A stretch of DNA of 64,000 nucleotides from positions 95,215,650-95,279,649 of the forward strand of contig OY757011.1 of the NCBI GenBank assembly GCA_963580285.1, read 5' to 3'. The translations under genes were made by a program, and so were the position numbers. Shown here one piece after another: positions 56,385 to 64,000 of the stretch (positions within the stretch are counted from its first letter, which is position 1; each line of letters begins with the position of its first letter). A model generated the notes under the pieces. The model searched no databases, had not been told where the DNA came from, and saw nothing but the letters and a program-made list of their open reading frames with translations. Source of the stretch: Lucinisca nassula (lineage: Eukaryota > Mollusca > Bivalvia > Lucinida > Lucinidae).

Positions 56385-56702
56385 TCAGAAATTTTTATCC
56401 CTTCTCCTGTTTTGATGTAAACTGTTCATCCCGCACAATTTATCGTCCCAACGAAGCCAGGAGTACAAATCTAACCACTTGTCAGAAAACATCCATGTTT
56501 TTTTTTTACTAGAGGAGACCGCTTCTGCACTCGTTGAAGGCTTATTCTGTAAAAGACTTTGTCCCACTTCTTCCTCTGTGGAAGATGCAGTTGATTTTCC
56601 ATGCGAAGACGCCGAATCTCCCCCAGAGGAAGAAAAAATGATGTTAATCGTTTTAGGGCAGCAATTTTCTGTCAAGTATTGGTACAGTATCGCAACCGGC
56701 AA
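56385..56702 (-). pseudogene. Possible exon with BED-like zinc-finger start
   Basis: The minus frame of 105 codons has a Ser/Glu-rich stretch and then TWMFSDKWLDLYSWLRWDD. A W-x-x-x-[YF]-x-W-L-x-[YW]-D pattern of this kind opens the BED/TTF-like finger of hAT-derived host proteins (ZNF862-like group). The expected Cys pair does not follow; the frame ends after a basic tail. The open start is non-ATG, and a pyrimidine-rich tract (TTTTTTCTTCCTCT on the minus strand) could be a splice acceptor. It may be a decayed exon or chance. Flanks 56031-56384 and 56703-57014 show nothing else. Confidence 0.35.
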
Positions 56703-59469
56703 AGTTAGGTAAAATCAAGCGAGCGAACAGTAGCCCAGACAGTAAAAATAGCAAATATTAGGAAATGGTTGCTCCCTTGAATTGTACTTACATACGAATA
56801 CACAAACAAAAATCAATAAAAAATCAATCGGAATACCGATATATTAGTCACATTTTAAGTTATTTAAAGCTTTATTTATTTTTTTTCTGAAATAATCAAC
56901 ATACTGGAATTATATTTAATTAAATACAGAAACAGATAAATAGCAATTAAAGACCTACCCGTATATTATTACAAGTATCAGCTTTCTCAAAAGCTATTTA
57001 AACTGTTGAAAGACGAATATACCCACAACTGGCCCTAAATAGGGGATGTGACAGAACCACACCCCTATTTCGATGTAGCCATGGTATCTATCTCTTCGAT
57101 CAACATAAAGTGTTCCTGAAAATAAGGGGCTGAGTATCGGAGAAAATATTTTTAAAATTCAACATTTGACAAAATCTCGATTTCACGTTCCCGCAAGACA
57201 TATTAACCCCATATCTGTCCCATAACCAGGGGATGTGACACAACCACACCCCTTTTTCAATTAAGCCAGGGTTTATATCGACTCGATAAACATAAAAGTT
57301 TCCAGAAAATAACGGGCTGGGTATCGGAGAAGACATTTTGAAAATTCAACATTTGACAAAACCTTGATTTTAACGGTCATGTGAGACATAGTTACCCCCT
57401 ATTGGCCCCTAACCAGGGGATGTGACAGAACCAAATCCCCGATTCGATGTAACCAGGGTACCTATCTGTTCGATAAATGTAAAGGTTTGCAGAAAATAAG
57501 GGGCTGGGTATCAGAGAAAACAAATTAAAAATTGAGCAGGTGACAAACTTTCGATTTTACAGTTTCCGTAAGATATAATTACCCCCTACTGGCCCCTAAC
57601 TAGGGAATGTGACAGAACCACACCCCTATTTCGATGTAGCCAGGGTATCTATCTCTTCGATCAACATAAAGGGTTCCGGAAAATAAGGGACTGAGTATCG
57701 GGAGAAAATATTTAGAAAATTCAACATTTGACAAAATCTCGATTTCACGTTCCCGCAAGACATATTAACCCCCAATCTGCCCCATAACAAGGGGATGTGA
57801 CACAACAACAGCCCAATTTCAATTTAGCCAGGGTTTTTATCTACTCGATAAACATACAGGTTTCCAGAAAATAAGGGGCTGGGTATCGGAGAAGACATTT
57901 TGAAAATTCAACATGTGGCAAAACCTTCATTTTAACGGTCATGTGAGACATATTTAACCCCTATTGGCCCCTAACCAGGGGATGTGACAGAACCGCATCC
58001 CCGTTTCGGTGTAGCCAGGGTACCTATCTATTCGATAAACGTAAAGGTTTGCAGAAAATAAGGGGCTGGGTATCAGAGAAAACAAATTAAAAATTGAGCA
58101 TGTGACAAACTTTCGATTTTACAGTTCCCGTAAGAAATAATTACCCCCTACTGGCCCCTAAATAGGGGATGTGTCAGAACCACATCCCTATTTCGGTTTA
58201 GCCAGGATATCTATCTCTTCGATCAACATAAAGGGTTCCAGAAAATAAGGGGCTGAGTATCGGAGAAAATATTTTGAAAATTCAACATTTGACAAAATCT
58301 CGATTTCTCGTTTCCGCAAGACATATTAACCCCCAATCTGCCCCATAACCAGGCGATGTGACACAACCACACCCCTATTTCAATTTAGTCAGGGTTTCTA
58401 TCTACTCGATAAACATACAAGTTTCCAAAAAATAAGGGACTGGGTATCGGAGAAGACATTTTGAAAATTCAACATGCGGCAAAACCTTCATTTTAACGGT
58501 CATGTGAGACATATTTACCCCCTATTGGCCCCTAACCAGGGGATGTGACAGAACCACATCCCCGTTTCTATGTAGCCAGGGTACCTATCTATTCGATAAA
58601 CGTTAAGGTTTGCAGAAAATAAGGGGCTGGGTATCAGAGAAAACAAATTAAAAATTGAGCATGTGACAAACTTTCGATTTTACAGTACCCGCAAGACATA
58701 ATTACCCCCTACTGGCCCCTAACTAAGGGATGTGACAGAACCACACCCCTATTTCGATGTAGCCAGGGTATCTATCTCTTCGATCAACATAAAGGGTTCC
58801 AGAAAATAAGGGGCTGAGTGTCCGAGAAAATATTTAGAAAATTCAACATTTGACAAAATCTCGATTTCACGTTCCCGCAAGACATATTAACCCCCAATCT
58901 GCCCCATAACCAGGGGATGTGACACAACCACACCCCTATTTCAATTTAGCCAGGGTTTCTATCTACTCGATAAACATAAAGGTTTCCAGAAAATAAGGGG
59001 CTGGGTATCGGAGAAGACATTTTGAAAATTCAACATGTGACAAAACCTTGATTTTAATGGTCAAGTGAGACATAGTTACCCACTATTGGCCCATAACCAG
59101 GGGATGTGACATAACCACATCCCCAATTCGATGTAGCTAGGGTACCTATCTATTCGGTTAACGTATAGGTTTGCAAAAAATAAGGGGCTGGGTATCAGAG
59201 AAAACAAATTGAAAATTGAGCATGTGACAAACTTTCGATTTTAATGTTTTCGTAAGACATAATTGCCCCCTAATGGCCCCTAACTAGGGGATGTGACAGA
59301 ACCACACCCCTTTGATGAAGCCAGAGTATCTATCTCTTCGATCAACATAAAGGGTTCCAGATAATAAGGGGCTGAGTATCGGAGAAAATATTTAGAAAAT
59401 TCAACATTTGTCAAAATCTCGACTTCACGTTCCCGCAAGACATATTAACCCCCAATTTGCCCCATAACC

Positions 59470-62237
59470 AGAGGGTGTGACACAACCACACCCCTATTTC
59501 AATATAGCCAGGGTTTCTATCAACTCGATAAACATACAGGTTTCCAGAAAATAAGGGACTGGGTATCGGAGAAGACATTTTGAAAATTCAACATGTGACA
59601 AAACCTTGATTTTAACGGTCATGTGAGACATATTTACCCCCTATTGGCCCCTAACCAGGGGATGTGACAGAACCACATCCCCAATTCGATGTAGCAAGGG
59701 TACCTATCTATTCGATAAACGTAAAGGTTTGCAGAAAATAAGGGGCTTGGTATCATAGAAAACAAATTAAAAATTGAGCATGTGACAAACTTTCGATTTT
59801 ACCGTTCCCGTAAGACATAATTACCCCCTACTGGCCCCTAACTAGGGGATGTGACAGAACCACACCCCTATTTCGATGTAGCCAGGGTATCTATCTCTTC
59901 GATCAACATAAAGAATTCCAGAAAATAAGGAGCTGAGTATCGGAGAAAATATTTAGAAAATTCAACATTTGATTTGACAAAATCCCGATTTCACGTTCCT
60001 GCAAGACATATTAACCCCCAGTCTGCCCCATAACAAGGGGATGTGACACAACCATCCCCCTATTTCAATTAAGCCAGGGTTTATATCTACTCGATAAACA
60101 TAAAAGTTTCCAGAAAATAAGGGGCTGGGTATCGGAGAAGACATTTTGAAAATTCAACATGTGACAAAACCTTGATTTTAACGGTCGTGTGAGACATATT
60201 TACCCCCTATTGGCCGCCTTACCAGAGGATGTGACAGAACCACACCCCTGTTTCGATGTAGCCAGGGTTTTGTTTGTTTGTTTGATTTGAGGTTTAACGT
60301 CCCCGTCAACACTGTAAAGGTCATTTTGGAGACGTTGCTTCCAATTTTGTGGGACTTTTACCCGACATTGAGATGAAATGACATCTCAAGCCCTGTCGCC
60401 CAATGAAACCAATAGGGTTTATTACCATGGACGGTCCGCCTCGCACCGCGGTTCCTGGGCAGGCTTTGATCCTCTAAGCGGTTTACCAGTACTAGTGTGC
60501 AGGCCGGATTCAGCTCTGCGTGGAAGCATCATGCAGCCCATATATTTCTTCAAGCCCCTATGGGCGGGGGCTGATGTAGCCAGGGTACCTATCTCTTCGA
60601 TCAACATAAAGAGTTCCAGAAAATAAGGGGCTGAGTATCGGAGAAAATATTTAGAAAATTCAACATTTGACAAAATCTCGATTTCACGTGCCCGCATGAC
60701 ATATTAACCCTCAATCTGCCCTATAACCAGGGGATGTGACACAACCACACCCCTATTTCAATTTAGCCAGGGTTTCTATCTACTCGATAAACATAAAGGT
60801 TTCCAGAAAATAAGGGGCTGGGTATCGGAGAAGACATTTTGAAAATTCAACATGTGACAAAACCTTGATTTTAACGGTCATGTGAGACATATTTACCCGC
60901 TTTTGGCCCATAACCAGGGGATGTGACAGAACCACATCCCCAATTCGATGTAGCCAGGGTACCTATCTATTCGATAAACGTAAAGGTTTGCAGAAAATAA
61001 GGGGCTGGGTATCAGAGAAAACAAATTAAAAATTGAGCATGTGTCAAACTTTCGATTTTACAGTTTCCGTAAGACATAATTAGCCCCTACTGGCCCCTAA
61101 CTAGGGGATGAGACAGAACCACACCCCTATTTCGATGTAGCCAGAGTATCTGTTTCTTCGATCAACATAAAGGGTTCCAGAAAATAAGGGACTGAGTATC
61201 GGAGAAAATATTTAGAAAATTCAACATTTGCCAAAATCTCGATTTCACGTTCCCGCAAGACATATTAACCCCCCATCTGCCCCATAACCAGGGGATGTGA
61301 CACAACCACACCCCTATTTCAATTTAGCCAGGGTTTCTATCTACTCGATAAACATAAAGGTTTCCAGAAAATAAGGGGCTGGGCATCGGAGAAGACATTT
61401 TGAAAATTCAACATGTGACAAAACCTTGATTTTAACGGTCATGTGAGACATATCTACCCCCTATTGGCCCCAACCAGGGTATGTGACAGAACCACATTGG
61501 GGCAGAACCACATCCCCAATGCGATGTAGCTAGGGTACCTTTCTATTCGATAATCGTAAAGGTTTGCAGAAAATAAGGGGCTTGGTATCAGATAAAACAA
61601 ATTAAAAATTGAGCATGTGACAAACTTTCGATTTTACCGTTCCCGTAAGACAAAATTACCCCCTACTGGCCCCTAATTAGGGGATGTGACAGAACCACAC
61701 CCCTATTTCGATGTAGCCAGAGTATCTATCTCTTCGATCAACATAAAGAATTCCAGAAAATAAGGGGCTGAGTATCGGAGAAAATATTTAGAAAATTCAA
61801 CATATGACAAAATCTCAATTTCACGTGCCCGCAAGACATATTAACCCCCAATCTGCCCTATAACCAGGGGATGTGACACAACCACACCCCTATTTCAATT
61901 TAGCCAGGGTTTCTATCTACTCGATAAACATAAAGGTTTCCAGAAATTAAGGGGCTGGGAATCGGAGAAGACATTTTTGAAAATTCAACATGTGACAAAA
62001 CCTTGATTTTAACGGTCATGTGAGACATAGTTACCCCCTAGTGGCCCCTAACCAGGGGATGTGACAGAACCACATCCCCGTTTCGATGTAGCCAGGGTAC
62101 CTATCTATTCGATAAACGTAAAGGTTTGCAGAAAATAAGGGGCTGGGTATCAGAGAAAACAAATTAAAATTTGAGCATGTGACAAACTTTCGATTTTACA
62201 GTTCCCGTAAGACATACTTACCCCTACTGGCCCCATA
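59470..62237. repeat. Super-repeat of the satellite, copy 1 (contains SINE)
   Basis: This is repeated from about 62240 to beyond 64000 with an offset of 2771 bp before the SINE and 2453 bp after it. Shared private features include TTTGATTTGACAAAAT near 59965/62739 and the 17-bp insertion near 61490/63943. The junction near 62237 joins a 'CCTACTGGCCCC' monomer to an 'ATAACCAGGGG' one. Confidence 0.8.
60269..60572 (-). mobile_element. SINE inserted in satellite, 14-bp TSDs
   Basis: This is a full-length minus-strand SINE from the (T/G)-rich tail complement TTTGTTTGTTTGATTTGAGG to the head GGGCGGGGG. GATGTAGCCAGGGT flanks it at 60255-60268 and 60573-60586. The paralogous satellite position 63026-63039 has one copy of this target and no SINE. 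Confidence 0.95.
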
Positions 62238-64000
62238 ACCAGGGGATGTGACACAACCACACCCCTATTTCAATTTAGCCAGGGTTTCTATCAACTCGAT
62301 AAACATACAGGTTTCCAGAAAATAAGGGACTGGGTATCGGAGAAGACATTTTGAAAATTCAAAATGTGACAAAACCTTGATTTTAACGGTCATGTGAGAC
62401 ATATTTACCCCCTATTGGCCCCTAACCAGGGGATGAGACAGAACCACATCCCCAATTCGATATAGCAAGGGTACCTATCTATTCGATAAACGTAAAGGTT
62501 TGCAGAAAATAAGGGGCTTGGTATCAAAGAAAACAAATTAAAAATTGAGCATGTGACAAACTTTCGATTTTACCGTTCCCGTAAGACATAATTACCCCCT
62601 ACTGGCCCCTAACTAGGGGATGTGACAGAACCACACCCCTATTTCGATGTAGCCAGGGTATCTATCTCTTCGATTAACATAAAGAATTCCAGAAAATAAG
62701 GGGCTGAGTATCGGAGAAAATATTTAGAAAATTCAACATTTGATTTGACAAAATCTCGATTTCACGTTCCTGCAAGACATATTAACCCCCAATCTGCCCC
62801 ATAACAAGGCGATGTGACACAACCATCCCCCTATTTCAATTAAGCCAGGGTTTATATCTACTCGATAAACATAAAAGTTTCCAGAAAATAAGGGGATGGG
62901 TATCGGAGAAGACATTTTGAAAATTCAACATGTGACAAAACCTTGATTTTAACGGTCGTGTGAGACATATTTACCCCCTATTGGCCGCCTAACCAGAGGA
63001 TGTGACAGAACCACACCCCTATTTCGATGTAGCCAGGCTACCTATCTCTTCGATCAACATAAAGAGTTCCAGAAAATAAGGGGCTGAGTATCGGAGAAAA
63101 TATTTAGAAAATTCAACATTTGACAAAATCTCGATTTCACGTGCCCGCATGACATATTAACCCTCAATCTGCCCTATAACCAGGGGATGTGACACAACCA
63201 CACCCCTATTTCAATTTAGCCAGGGTTTCTATCTACTCGATAAACATAAAGGTTTCCAGAAAATAAGGGGCTGGGTATCGGAGAAGACATTTTGAAAATT
63301 CAACATGTGACAAAACCTTGATTTTAACGGTCATGTGAGACATATTTACCCGCTATTGGCCCATAACCAGGGGATGTGACAGAACCACATCCCCAATTCG
63401 ATGTAGCCAGGGTACCTATCTATTCGATAAACGTAAAGGTTTGCAGAAAATAAGGGGCTGGGTATCAGAGAAAACAAATTGAAAATTGAGCATGTGTCAA
63501 ACTTTCGATTTTACAGTTCCCGTAAGACATAATTACCCCCTACTGGCCCCTAACTAGTGGATGAGACAGAACCACACCCCTATTTCGATGTAGCCAGAGT
63601 ATCTATCTCTTCGATCAACATAAAGGGTTCCAGAAAATAAGGGGCTGAGTATCGGAGAAAATATTTAGAAAATTCAACATTTGACAAAATCTCGATTTCA
63701 CGTTCCCGCAAGACATATTAACCCCCCATCTGCCCCATAACCAGGGGATGTGACACAACCACACCCCTATTTCAATTTAGCAAGGGTTTCTATCTACTCG
63801 ATAAACATAAAGGTTTCCAGAAAATAAGGGGCTGGGCATCGGAGAAGACATTTTGAAAATTCAACATGTGACAAAACCTTGATTTTAACGGTCATGTGAG
63901 ACATATCTACCCCCTATTGGCCGCTAACCAGGGGATGTGACAGAACCACATTGGGGCAGAACCACATCCCCAATGCGATGTAGCTAGGGTACGTTTCTAT

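Larger units (their letters stand above)
57015..64000. repeat. 187-bp satellite organised as trimeric higher-order repeat
   Basis: The word GGGGATGTGACA recurs at 57042, 57229, 57416, 57603, 57791 and 57978, a period of 187-188 bp. Three monomer types alternate: one with 'CTCTTCGATCAACATAAAG', one with 'CTACTCGATAAACATAAA', one with 'CTATTCGATAAACGTAAAG'. The trimer period is about 561 bp. Order is regular to about 59.8 kb; later there are hybrid monomers near 60.23, 62.24 and 63.00 kb and a 17-bp internal insertion near 61.49 and 63.95 kb. The array runs off the window. Frames in it are artefacts. Confidence 0.92.

Noticed and set aside
56479..56712. 77-codon plus-strand frame
   Set aside because: It is the reverse of the BED-like minus frame and has no recognisable motif.
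57100..62915. Minus-strand frames beginning MSSPIPSPLFSG in the satellite
   Set aside because: They are repeated at satellite positions, start with non-ATG codons in part, and vary with the monomers; they are periodicity artefacts.

Overview
The window is eukaryotic repeat DNA. I infer a bivalve mollusc genome from three features: tRNA-derived SINEs ending in a CAAACAAACAA tail, 'pearl'/Helitron-like elements built around tandem cores of about 160-170 bp, and many foldback MITEs. The species cannot be fixed from the sequence. I see no intact host gene. The coding content is three reverse-transcriptase (RT) frames, all missing their 5' part, one broken Tc1-type transposase, and two short relics: a THAP-like N-terminus near 53.96 kb and a possible BED-like exon near 56.5 kb on the minus strand.

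Layout. 1-3350: a SINE with intact target-site duplications (TSDs), a pearl-like tandem element and two further tandem arrays. 3351-15575 and 15576-27795: two head-to-tail, nearly identical units of about 12.22 kb. Each unit holds, in order, an RTE-like RT frame with a PHD finger, a pearl-like element, a ~73-bp array interrupted by a TTAA-flanked MITE, a SINE, a 2-kb inverted-repeat element with ~430-bp internal repeats and a nested tRNA-derived SINE, the right end of a long-TIR element, a second pearl-like element and a ~145-bp array. 27.8-33.9 kb: foldback MITEs, a 160-bp tandem element, an unusual inverted-repeat element filled with 21-bp palindromic repeats, and the Tc1 relic. 33.9-38.0 kb: a 4.07-kb element with ~1-kb inverted arms and a 6-bp TSD. 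41.7-43.6 kb: a CR1/jockey-type RT with a (GATA)n tail. 43.66-47.92 kb: a 4.26-kb Mutator-like foldback element with a perfect 9-bp TSD, containing a second, related-looking inverted-repeat element with an 8-bp TSD. 49.7-56.0 kb: two oppositely oriented 166-bp tandem elements around SINE/GATA composites and the THAP relic. 57.0-64.0 kb: a satellite of 187-bp monomers organised as a trimeric higher-order repeat and then re-duplicated with a ~2.45-kb period; one copy carries a SINE and its paralogue is the matching empty site.

The main interest is structural: nested transposition with readable TSDs, empty sites, segmental duplication and higher-order repeat turnover. No operon, CRISPR array, functional RNA gene or complete autonomous transposon was found. 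Boundaries of diverged repeats are approximate; those given with TSDs are to the base.
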